Positions 10,192-20,700 of a stretch of 64,000 bases of DNA are shown piece by piece. The position numbers were made by a program, and so were the translations under genes. The stretch lies in assembly GCA_033065855.1 (NCBI GenBank), contig JAVXUO010002176.1:62001-126000 (forward strand), given 5' to 3'. How positions within the stretch are numbered: position 1 is the first letter of the stretch; each line of letters begins with the position of its first letter. This stretch comes from Escallonia rubra (taxonomy: Eukaryota > Streptophyta > Magnoliopsida > Escalloniales > Escalloniaceae). The notes beneath the pieces are model-generated. The model was not told where the DNA came from. It did not search any database and was given only the letters and a program-made list of their open reading frames with translations.

Positions 10192-13100
10192 TGTTACGAC
10201 CCAAACCCACTTGTGAGCCCATGAGCTAGATCCGTGACCGGCCATAGGCCCATTTAAACATTCACACAAGGCTCTGTCAGGCCTTACTACAAATGTGTAC
10301 TCAAGATTAAATCCAACTTACTAATTTCCAAAACAATTTGATTGACTATTAAAAGCCTCACTTAGACATTCCTCAATTATCCAATTAAAAACCCTAACTT
10401 ACATGACATTCACAATTATGAAGAAATTCAAGGAGACCTAAGCTCCCTACAAATTTTCAAATCGATAAACACTTCATTATTCTAATGGTTCTTTTCGGGC
10501 TCCCCTTCCTCGAGTTGCTCATAAGGATCTGCCTCTCCTAGGTCATCACCTGAAAAATAAGGAATGAGCGAAAGCCCAGCAAGTACACAAAACATGTTCC
10601 TATCATAAGTTTGAGGATTCCAAGGCATGCCATGGGCTTTCTTTTTAAGATCAGGAAATCAATGTTACCATAACCAAAAAAAATTCTTCACACAGTTAGT
10701 CACAACTTATGTATGATGCGGTCAGCGTATAAGCCCCCCTAACTAGGGCCCATAATCCCTACTTCATCCGGAATAAATATTATTCGGTTAGAGTACAAGC
10801 CCCCCTGACTAGGGCCCACAATCCCTCTTCTGCCCGGGATACATATTATTGTAAACGCAATGGCAAACCACAAGCAACACTACTGTGCATCAATGTATCG
10901 TCTCATCTACCAGGACCCACAATCCAATTTTTCCCCATTGATATGGGGCACAACAAGCAAGCTAGAACACCGTCACATTCATCATAAGCCAACTTTAAAA
11001 CACTACTCATAGAACACTCCATGGCATTTTTAACTCAAATTCTCGTCAAACAGTTTAACATGAAAACAAATATAGTATAAATACTTCAAAAATTTTCATT
11101 TGATTAAATCATGTATAAGTTTACATATTTTGAAAATAGAGTATACGGAAGAACATGGCAGGAGTACTTACTTGGATAGCTAAGCGATTTCGGTTCTTAT
11201 TCCCAAGCCTACCCTAGTTCTTGTCTATCAAAACCTAAATAATAAACCATATGAATGTTATTTATTACGACTCAATCATGCCCAGCTGCTAAATTTTTCG
11301 CCGAGTGTGTGAAATTATCAAAATGCCCCCAAACTTGTGCCAAATTATCAAAATACCCCCAATGCCTAACATACTACTACACCCCCAAAATAACTCAAAA
11401 CACTCTTTTAAACGACTAGGTGGGGTTTTCAGACAAAAATGACCTCTCTGGAATTTTCAGTTCGGAACCCTAAACCACTCCTTAAATTGAGCGCTAAGGA
11501 TCCTATTTCAAAATTATATCAAACAACACCGAAATGTCGTGAAATTTCAGACGCTCAAGCTTCTCATTAAGATCACAGAAATGTTTTTGCTAAAAATAAC
11601 TTTGTTTACTATGCCAATTAATTCAAAAACCAGTTTTAGAAAGAAAAACATTTCAGGCCTTTTGCATGCTCAGAAAATTCTACATCAAAGGTTTTGCAAA
11701 AATAAAAGGAGTTTTAGTTTTGCACTTTGCTAAAAAATGACTTAAAAAGTTTTGGGCAATGGACTGATCTGTAATTCTTGAAACAACATTTTTCAGCAAC
11801 TCCTAGTTTTGTTCATTGACTATTTTGAGGTAGAAGCATGACGAATCTTAGAAAGTTAGAAACTACAAAGTTAAAGTAAACTTGATCTCTGCATATACCA
11901 GTTTTGTTCAATGGTTATTTTTTAGCAGAAATACTAGGAATCTTAAAAAATCAAGCTCTAAAGTTAGAGAAGACTTTCTCACATTTCTAGAAATGTAAAG
12001 TTCGCAAAAAATCAATGAGTAATGAATTTTTTCTACAAATCGAAGTGGCTACTAGAAATCAAAATTTTTTGGACTTCTACAGTGAATTGATTTAAATTCA
12101 TTTTTTGATATGAAAAAGTGATATTCATAAAGTATAAAAACGCCTTAATTGGATTAATAATGAATGAGATATCGACAAAAACCCCAACCCATTCTAATGC
12201 TGCTCTACATCCTTCTTATCAAGCACACCCACATCTCACTCTCTGAAACACATAATACCCTAACACTCACACCAATAACCAATGAATTCATACACAAAAA
12301 CCTATCTAGAACACCCAAACATTGCGAAAACTAAATAGGGAGGCTAGAGATTTTTACCTTGAAATCTTCTTGCCCTAGCTTGCTTCTTCTCTCTCTAGAC
12401 TTCACAGAAAGAGGCTGGCAGAAATTCCTTGGGCGGGTGCCCTCCTTAAGACTCTTTTTTATATGGTTGTCGTAGCTTGGAAGACTTCCTAAACCCCCCT
12501 TGCCCCCACCCAGCTATATTTCTCAATTAACCCATACTCTCTTAAAAGACCACTATATGATTTTAGATTAAGTTTAAAGAAAATAAAACTTTTCGACAAT
12601 TAAATATTTACCCGCACACACTGCATACAACACACGTTCTCACATACTGAACACACAAAACCCACACTAAAGACACACTTCACCACCCAAACACACACAT
12701 ATATAGTGAAGAACGCACACATACTGGAAACTTACACATATATACACACATGATACACAACCGTGTTCAGGGCTGTGAACACACACTCTTGCACCTAATT
12801 TATCACACACACCCCCGCCGTTTTCATCTACTAAAAAATCACCAAAGAGAAAAGGGAATTACCCTACAAGAATCTCTTCAATCCCTCTCTCTTTCTCTCG
12901 AATTTCTTCCTCTGCTCTCATATATTTCTTCTTTCTGTTTCTCTTCTTTCTTATGTTTCTTTTATTATGTCTCTTTTCCTTTTTCCTGAACTATCTATCT
13001 TATTTTTTTTCTTTTCATTTCTTTTATTTCCCTTAAGACTTTATCCACTTATTTGTTTATAATATAACTAGCTAAAGTCATGTGTTATGCACGGGAAAAG

Positions 13101-13619
13101 TGTTAGTTAAAATCCCGTGCTATGCATGGAAATGATATTGATTAATTATGAAATTGAAGAATGTAGGTCATGGGGTTGGATGATTAGAGTTCGCGGGTTG
13201 GAAATTATTTTGTGGCCAATCAAAATTTAATACTTATTAAACTTTATTTTAAAATTGTAAGAATTTAAGAAAATAGGATTTGGGGTTTAGAAGGTATAGA
13301 AGATACCAACCAAATCCAAATATATATAGTATAGATTACATTGGTCATCAACTATGAAGTAGGAGGTGGCCTTCCCAAGACCATTTTCTCTACAAATTTG
13401 ACACATTCATGCATACTTTTTAAATTTGCAAATTAGCACCCAAAGTTTTTCATATTTACAAAATGACCCCAAAACTTTTCAAAATTACATTATGACCCCA
13501 AAATCATTTTAAACTTCCATACTCTACTAATACCTGAGCATTGCTCAAAATTATCACCTGTTTATTTTTTGGAGCATAGATGATTATTTTAAACAGCTCC
13601 CAAAGTACCGGGTATTACA
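10192..13619 (-). mobile_element. Long LTR of a chromovirus-type Ty3/gypsy element, minus strand
   Basis: On the minus strand the block starts TGTAATACCCGGTAC (13619) and ends GGGTCGTAACA (10192), a TG...CA pair. Near 10500-10600 the minus strand reads TTGCTGGGCTTTCGCTCATT followed by CAGGTGATGACC, a signature seen near the 3' end of Tekay/Del-type LTRs. At 3.4 kb it would be a long LTR, within the range of that lineage. No PBS is visible left of 10192, so it may be a solo or 3' LTR. It could also be two fused fragments, since I traced only its ends. I see no gene inside; 12750-13020 is CT-rich. Confidence 0.5.
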
Positions 13620-13629
13620 ACTTATACGA

Positions 13630-14610
13630 AGTTGTGTGTGTAGGCCTACAACAGAGCGAGAGCGCGGAGCCCGAAATCAAAGAAACAATCGAGAAGTGAC
13701 TGATGAATGAACTCAAAGAAGAAATAATATTGAGGTTGATGCTGAAGGTCAGGGTGGGCACAACTCATAGGTAAATGTAGAAAATTACTCCACCGGAAAT
13801 AACAATCATGTGAGTAATAGTGGATTACTAGAGGCTTGTTAGATGCTCCATCAAGTTGTAGCTGAAATGAGACAAATGGGTAGAAATCCCCCTGTAATAT
13901 AAATGTGCAAGAAGTTATGAATGAAGGCAATGTTAGAGGTACAAGTCGAGCAACCCGAGAAGATGTTGAATACTGCTCAGGTGTTGGGTGAAAGGTGTCT
14001 TACCCTTCATAAGTTTGTTAAACTGATCAAGAACCCATTTTTTATGAAGCCTGATCCAAAGATAACCGAGGGATGGTTGGCTAGAGTGGAGAAAATTCTT
14101 GATACTGCTAGGATTCTGAATTCTTAGATATTGTTGTGTACTAGCTTTATGCTCGAGGCTAAGGTAGAAAGATGGTGAAAATTTTTATCCATGAAGTGGA
14201 AGGGGGAAGGAGTCCTGTCGACTTAGGAAAACTTTTAAAGGGGAGTTCAGTAATAAGTATGTTCCAGCGTTAACCCAAGAGAAGAGCGAAGCAAATTTTA
14301 TAAAGTTTGAACAATGAACTATGTCGGTATCAGTTTATGAATCACAGTTTACTGATAGCCAGATTTTGTCCCCATCTGGTGGATACCCAAAAAAAAAAAG
14401 AGTTTGTTAAAGGTTTGAATAAGGATCTTCGGGATAAGTTGGTCCCTTTGCAGATACAAACTTATATGATAATTGTTGATAGAGCATTGACTATTGAGAA
14501 TGATTTGGAAAAGCAAAGAAATATTGATACAGAACCATTTATAGCACCATCATATGCTGGACACGAAAACCTTGGTTGGGTTAAACTAGTACCTAAATGG
14601 ATTAGTTAGT
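13630..14610 (+). pseudogene. Chromovirus-type gag remnant
   Basis: Two plus-strand segments match Ty3/gypsy gag: 13921-14127 with NPFFMKPDPKITEGWLARVE, and 14307-14609 with RFCPHLVDTQKKKEFVKGL and LRDKLVPLQIQTY. These correspond to the capsid core of chromovirus polyproteins. They lie in different frames with a stop between them. No protease, RT or integrase follows; an LTR-like block starts within 100 bp, so the rest of the element has been deleted. Confidence 0.7.
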
Positions 14611-14639
14611 GTACATATGCATATGTAAAGTGTATTGAG

Positions 14640-15204
14640 CATTGCCGGAGTGGTTTTGCTATAGTGTACTGCTCATGTTCAATGTTACCTTTTATTGTAC
14701 CTGAAATGCTTTGAAATGACTGTTGATTGAGGGATTGAGTTAATACTCGTCCCTATGTTTATATTGAAATGTTATGGTTTTATTTGAAAATCCTTTTAAA
14801 AATTATCATTTGATTCTATATGAAAAATTGTCCGAATCGTTTTGTTGTTTTTTTATCCTTGATCGACCTTACTGGGTGGGCTCTCAAAAGCTCACTCTTG
14901 TTTGACTTCCTTTTCACAGGTGATAACCAGTATTAGGTTGCCTGAGTATGGATTAGAGCCGAGTGAAGAAAATTTAAATTTAAGTTTTAGTATTGATCGT
15001 TAGAACCCCTGCGTGGGTTAATATTGTTAATTGAAGTTTTTCAGACTTAGATTTGATCTTTCATCTATGACAGTTCACTAAGAGTATGATTAATGGTTTA
15101 GCTGCTCTGATTATAGTTGTTTATTAGGTTGTGAGTATATTATTGTCTTAGTGTAAATGATCAAGCAAGTGTCTAAAGTTCTGAAATTTTCGGGATGTTA
15201 CACA
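14640..15204 (+). mobile_element. Plus-strand chromovirus-type LTR remnant
   Basis: The stretch near 14870-14935 reads TACTGGGTGGGCTCTCAAAA, then GCTCACTC and CACAGGTGATAACC, the plus-strand version of the signature seen in the LTR at 10192-13619. The block ends GGGATGTTACA, as expected for this LTR type. It follows the gag remnant directly and is probably its 3' LTR after an internal deletion. The start is not defined. Confidence 0.5.
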
Positions 15205-15239
15205 TTTTCCTTTAAAAGGTTTATCGATTTTCGTGCTTT

Positions 15240-16204
15240 AGTTTTCTACCCAAAACTTCTTTTGACGACATCTCATTCATTCGATCTGCGATTGAGCTGA
15301 TTTTCATAACGCTGGATTCGTATTCTTGTTCTCTTCAGTTTGAGTCTACAATGACTACATTTGAACTTCAAATGAATATTCTTTATATTTATCAAATTAC
15401 TTGTGGGTTATATTTGTGTTTGAAAATCACTTTTAATTATCGTGACTTATATGGGACGCGCCGGCTGCGATATTCGACATGGTATAGCCATCATTTGTGA
15501 TGTTTAATAATAAGTAATTGTGTATGTGATACCTACAAGATTTGGTAAATGTATTTTGATATTCGACTTATTGGTTATGTAACTCCTTTTTCAGTCGATT
15601 TGTTATTCATGCGTGAATTGATATTTGACTTATTGATTATTTAACCCCCTTTTTGGTCACTTCCGAATTCCTATTTATTTGTTATATTCGATAACTCAAA
15701 TTTGTTATTCGTTTTTTGGTAACCTTCTTTTGGTCACATTTGTTATTCGCTTGTTAAATTTGACTGAATTATCTAAATTCCTATTTATTGGCTCTACTCA
15801 ATAACTCATGTTTCGTATTCATTTAGGCCCTCTGTGTATAAAATCTCTTACTGAGCAATTCGTACTCACCCCTTTACTTTTTGTTTCCTTTCCCTTCCAG
15901 GCCAAGAGCTTCACGAAGGGCGAGATACTAGTATAGCAATGTAATTGCTTTGGTATTTGATATTGAGAATAGTAGAGGTTATGAATTTTTTAGACGAATT
16001 ATTGGCTAGTTGATTTTTTTTTACTTTGAATTCAAATATTTAGTGTGAGAGATTTATAATAAAGTTTTGAAGTATTTTGGAATTAAGTATTTGAGATTCA
16101 AATAATTGTGTTTGCAGTATCTTAGATGCTCTGCTCTACCTTTACAATAGTTACGTCATGAACGTGATTGTATTTTGGTTTAATGACGTGTACGGACCTG
16201 TTAC
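15240..16204 (+). mobile_element. Second plus-strand gypsy LTR remnant
   Basis: AT-rich sequence with CAATTCGTACTCACCCC, then CCTTCCAGGCCAAGAGC near 15870-15910, and a terminal GACCTGTTACA at 16204. This mirrors the organisation of the previous LTR (a GCTCACTC-type motif, a CAG-G junction, then a GTTACA end) but is strongly diverged from it. No coding sequence is seen. Confidence 0.4.
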
Positions 16205-16394
16205 AATTAGAGTGGAGGGCAATGGACTTGAGCTGCGGCTAAAATGAGCAGACGATCAAAAAGGGAAATCCAACCCTAATTTTTAGATGACGTATATATA
16301 CTAGTGAATAAAATTTGCATATTTTGTTGCTGGTGAAGGTCGAAATCTGGACCTTCTTTCTACAACTCTTGGGCTTTTTTTGAAAACTAAAACT

Positions 16395-16930
16395 TCGTTT
16401 GACAAATTTTTTTTTTTTTTGGTTTTCAGTTTTTAAAGAGCAGCTTAATTTTTTTTTTTTACAAAAACAAGTGGGTGTTTGATAACCATTTTTTTTGGGT
16501 GTTTGGTAACCCTTTTTATTTTGACTTTTTTTTTTGGTGGTTTGCGGTGGCGGTGGTGGGGCGTAGCGGTGGTCGATGGTGGCCAGCGGCTAGAGGTGGC
16601 TGCCGGCAGTCGCCGGCGGTGGTCCCCGACGGCCCGAGGTGGCTGCCGGCAGTCGCTGGCGGTGGTCGCCGGCGGCCGGCGGTGGTCACCGGCGGTTGGA
16701 GGTGGCTGCCGGCGGTGGGAGGGTAGTGGTGGTTGTCTCAAAAAAAAAAAACCAAAAAGTGAAAAAAAAAATCAAATTTTGGAGTTTTTCTTTTACTCTT
16801 CAGTTTAAAAACTGGTTTTTTAAATTGGAGAATGAAAAAAAAATGGTTACCAAACGCACTTTTTTTTTCCAATTTTCAAAACTGAAAAAAAAGAACGTCA
16901 AACGCACTCAAATCAAACACCCTAAAAAAG
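16395..16930 (+). repeat. GC-rich repeat element, left (direct) copy of an inverted pair
   Basis: The copy begins near CGTTTGAC, passes through GTGGGTGTTTGATAACC and a core of GCGGTGG/CCGGCGG-type repeats, then a poly-A/T-rich half with CAAACGCAC motifs. The reverse complement of 17100-17605 follows the same order, including GGTGGTTTGCGGTGGCGGTG-like sequence (16537-16556 here) and GTGGTTGTCTCAAAA. It is a non-coding, probably non-autonomous repeat. The proline/glycine-rich frames on both strands are artefacts of the GC-rich core. Confidence 0.65.
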
Positions 16931-17000
16931 TTGGACTTTTCAAAAATTTAAAAATTGGGTTAAAAAACTGAAAACTATGACTACGCACATTTTAAACAAA

Positions 17001-17096
17001 GACGCTTAAGTTTGGAAACGGAAACACAGTCTATTCCTCAGCAGCTGGTTGCGCCAAATGCGGTAACAGTTTCTTTCATAGCCCACCCAAGTATTT
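17001..17096 (+). repeat. Duplicate of the PP2C upstream region (copy 1)
   Basis: From TTTAAACA through CAGCAGCTGGTTGCGCC to CACCCAAGTATTT, this block repeats the sequence just upstream of the PP2C start codon (17635-17757) with a few substitutions. It lacks about 22 bases of the downstream copy (17664-17687 region). It lies between the two inverted GC-rich repeats, so the 5' flank of the gene was duplicated around the right-hand repeat copy. Confidence 0.8.
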
Positions 17097-17099
17097 TCG

Positions 17100-17605
17100 T
17101 TTGACAGAGTTTTTTTTTTCAGTTTTGTAAACTGGGAAAAATAAGCACGTTTGGCAGACAGTTTTCGTTTTTTTTTCTTCAAAACCAGGGCTGTTTTTAA
17201 AAACTAAAAAAATGAGTTTTGGTTTTCAGTTTTAGTTTTTATTTTGAGACAACCACCACCACCACCCCCTCCTACTGCCGACAGCCACCGCCAGCCGGCC
17301 GACAACCACCGCCGGCGACTGCCGGTGGTCGACAGCCACCACCTGCCACCGTCGACGGCCGGCGGTCGACAGCCATCAGCCACCACCTGCCACCGCCGAC
17401 GGCCGGCCACCACCACCGTCACGCCCCACCACCGCCACCGCAAACTACCACAAAAGAAAAAACTCAAAATAAAAACTGCGTAATAAAAAAAAAAAAAAAA
17501 TTTCAAAATAAAAACTGGGTTATCAAACACCCACTAATTTTTGTAAAAAAAAAAAATTAAACTGATTTTGATTTTGATTTTTTGAAAATAAAAAATCAAA
17601 ACCGA
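17100..17605 (-). repeat. GC-rich repeat element, right (inverted) copy
   Basis: The reverse complement parallels 16395-16930: TTTTACAAAAATTAGTGGGTG, then GTTTGATAACCC, the TTTGCGGTGGCGGTGGTGGG core, and TGTCTCAAAATAAAA. Arms of roughly 500 bp in opposite orientation, about 170 bp apart, could form a long hairpin if transcribed from one strand. It lies only ~160 bp upstream of the PP2C start codon. Confidence 0.65.
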
Positions 17606-17634
17606 AAGTGTTGTATGTGACCTAACTACGTACA

Positions 17635-17767
17635 TTTTAAACATACGCTAATTTTGGAAACGGATCCCGTCTGTTTTCTATCACGAACAGAGTCTATTCC
17701 TCAGCAGCTGGCTGCGCCAAATGTGGTAACAGTTCCTTTCATAGCCCACCCAAGTATTTCACCTTCC
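17635..17767 (+). promoter_or_regulatory. 5' flank / 5' UTR of the PP2C gene (copy 2)
   Basis: About 130 bp between the inverted repeat and the start codon at 17768. It is open in frame upstream (ATG at 17654, in frame with the CDS), so an N-terminal extension of 38 codons is formally possible. I chose 17768 because the intervening sequence is the duplicated flank and MADSTASNRK begins a typical N-terminus. No clear TATA box is visible. Confidence 0.4.
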
Positions 17768-20700
17768 ATGGCGGACTCAACCGCATCAAATCGAAAGCCA
17801 ACTGCTGAATCCAACATTAAGCGCGACGGCGACTCCGATTACTCTGGTTCAGGAACGAAGAAGTTGAGAATGGAAGCGCAAAAACTGGAGCAAGATTTGA
17901 ACGAGGTGTGTTACATAATCGAAGCGGATGCGGCCGACGACAAGGCCTCGAGGCACACGATGGAGGATGCCTGGGTCGTTCTTCCCGCTGCCAGCTCCGC
18001 TTTTCCTGAAAAATTGAGGTTCCCCTACACTTTACTAGTATAAGTAAAAATCTAGATTAAAAACATTGACATCACTCATTCGCTTCTTCCTCGTTTGATT
18101 CATTACATAGTGCTTTTCAATTATTAAAGAAGTGTAATTTTTTGTTTGATTGCCGAGGAGATGAGTTTGGAGTACTCGTGGACGTGAACGTGAACGTGCC
18201 ACACAAATAGTATAGTACGGTTCAGATACTATGTATGATAACGTAGAATTATGGCAACTAGTACGAAACCTGAGGATTGACCGTGCTGCTATGGCGGAGG
18301 CACGAAGTGAGTGCTTAGGACGGCGGTCGAAGTTCGATGTCATGATTCATTATGCTTAGGTCTAGAGTCGGGGTATCAGACAAGGTACTTTATCTCTCTA
18401 TAATTGTCTAAGCTCTAAGATTTTAGAGCGAGAAAGTGAGATGAATAATGAATGTGAAGTGTTGATGTCAAGTCCTCTGTTCTTATAGGTAGTTTTTATC
18501 GGTAGTTGAGGGCAGCTTGTCATCACGTGACACATGGTGCTCCGAGGAGGTGCCACCTCGCTATAGAAACGCTATATGCCACTGCTTAATCTTACCGCCG
18601 AATTGCCGTACTCCTTGGGTCTTATTGCCAAACTGCCCTACTCACTTGGCTCCCTAGCACACCTTTGCTTTTTCCGTACCGGAGGTTCGACTAGCATAAC
18701 GCTGATGCGGCCGGGGTAAGCCCTCGATCTAACCTCTGAAACACCCTTGCTGATTCCCACGAAGGCGTCAAGGGACCATGGAACCTCATAGTGGTGGGGC
18801 ACAATGCTCTCTGAAGACCGACTCCCGTCTTGGAGTTGCCTGAATGTCATAATCCTTAGAGGCGCTGATGAAGAGCGCCGATGTCGGAACACATAAACTA
18901 ATCTTACAGCCACCAGAATTTGATGGGGTTAGACCCTAGTGCAAAAAGTACGTAGAATAATACCATAGCGAAGATAGTATTCATGGGACTCGCCTATCCC
19001 ACGGATTGGAGTCCTTGTGCCAAGGCACTTGGGATAAACTAAGGTAGTGTCTTGAGGGAGTCGCCTACCACTCTACCAGTGACGGCGAGGGATCCTCGTG
19101 TCGAAGCACTATAAGACGAGCTCTCTTTGAGTGCTGCATAATCCAGAGAGTGGGTCGAAACACGTTACCTGACGGCCAAGGGCAAATGATGTGGTCAAGA
19201 TAAGGACCTGGGGTTCGGATTGGATGTGGTGCAGAGGGAAAGGTGTACGAGCTCCGCGAATGGGTGCGGTCATGGGCACGACGCATTGGCGTGGTAGACG
19301 GATGTGGTGCATGGGCGCGATGCATGGATTTGGCATGTATGGATCATAGAACGCCTAAGTACCCGAAGTTTCAAGTGCCGAATAGTTTCCGAGGCATGTT
19401 TTCTAGATCGAAGCAGTCAAGGAGCCACATGGACACGAGGAGGATAAAGACGCAGCTGTGGCATGAGCAGAAAAGTCCCCTGGGGCGACAGTTTCTAGGG
19501 CTGGTGTGAGTTGGGCTCCCTCTGTCAGGTCGTTTTGAGCCTCAGGTAGCTCCTTATGCATTCTAAGAAATTTGGTTACTCCCTAGAAGTGCCCTGTGCG
19601 ATGGGGCTTGGATTAGACTGGTGTTCCGGGCGGGGGTTCCTAGGTCTAGTCATTGCCATTGCCAATTTTCAAGAATCTTTAGCGCACATAACGCGGATGG
19701 GGCACTTCGTTTTTGTCGGGTTGATTGTTTGGATGTTGGCCATTGAGTACTTAGTGACATGTCGTGGAAAACAGTTCTCAAACACGGCCACATCTTATAA
19801 GCCACTTGCATGCGGTATGCCTAGAGGAGCAAACTGGGCCCAGAGCGTAAGAATTCTTTACAGCGCATCAGAATTAGGGCATATTATTGGCGGGGGTAAC
19901 TTAGAGCGGCACATTAAGCAAGGTGTCATGTGAGATGCTTAGAGCCTGTTGTGATGTTGATGAACTTGTAGAATATTTTCGGTGATAGCGCGCTGGATAC
20001 TTAAGATATTTTGTAAGATTGAAGGCATGGGGTCCAGAGTCCTATCTGTCTGAGATTTGGGATTGTTGGAGTGTGGGAGTGATAATTAATTTTCACCCTT
20101 GATAGCAGACCCATTCACATAAAGTGCCCGGATGCGCATGGTAGAAACTTGTCAAGTCACCTTGATGGAGAGTTGCAAACTTGGAAGTCTTGCACTAGTG
20201 ACAGTGGAGATTGACAAGGCGGTTAAAATGTGAAGTAGCGATGATCATGAGCATTGTTTATGCTGAGGGGTACATAACCTATTTGCACCTATGTTATATG
20301 GAATCAATGTTGGAGTTTGGATCCGGTATGTGTCTAAACTCGCCTATTTTTTAAATTTCAAGATACGAAGATCAAGACCTTAGTCGAACACAGACACGGG
20401 GACATGTCTCAACTTGTAGGTTTGAGTTTGAATATTAAGGGTAGACGTGTAATGTAGCCTCCCTCCCTCCCTCCCTCCCTCTCTCTCTCTCCTCCTCCTC
20501 CTCCTCCTTGTGCTCCTTCTAATTCTTCTTCCTCCCTTACAGACCAAATCTGCAGCCCCTTTTCTTCCTTTGAACTTCTTCCACCGTCGTCTTCCAACAA
20601 AACTATCAACGTGGCTTATTCATGTGGCGAATAACGAGTCTGACACGAATCTCATACCGGTGTCTGTTTCATGTCGTGTCGACACTGCCCCTTCACCCTA

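Noticed and set aside
16445..17560. Proline/histidine-rich proteins encoded upstream of the phosphatase
   Set aside because: The frames follow the GC-rich core of an inverted repeat, with poly-Lys tails from poly-A runs; no conserved protein.
17654..17767. Alternative PP2C start 38 codons upstream
   Set aside because: In frame, but the extension is the duplicated 5' flank and shows no conserved protein sequence; kept only as a possibility.
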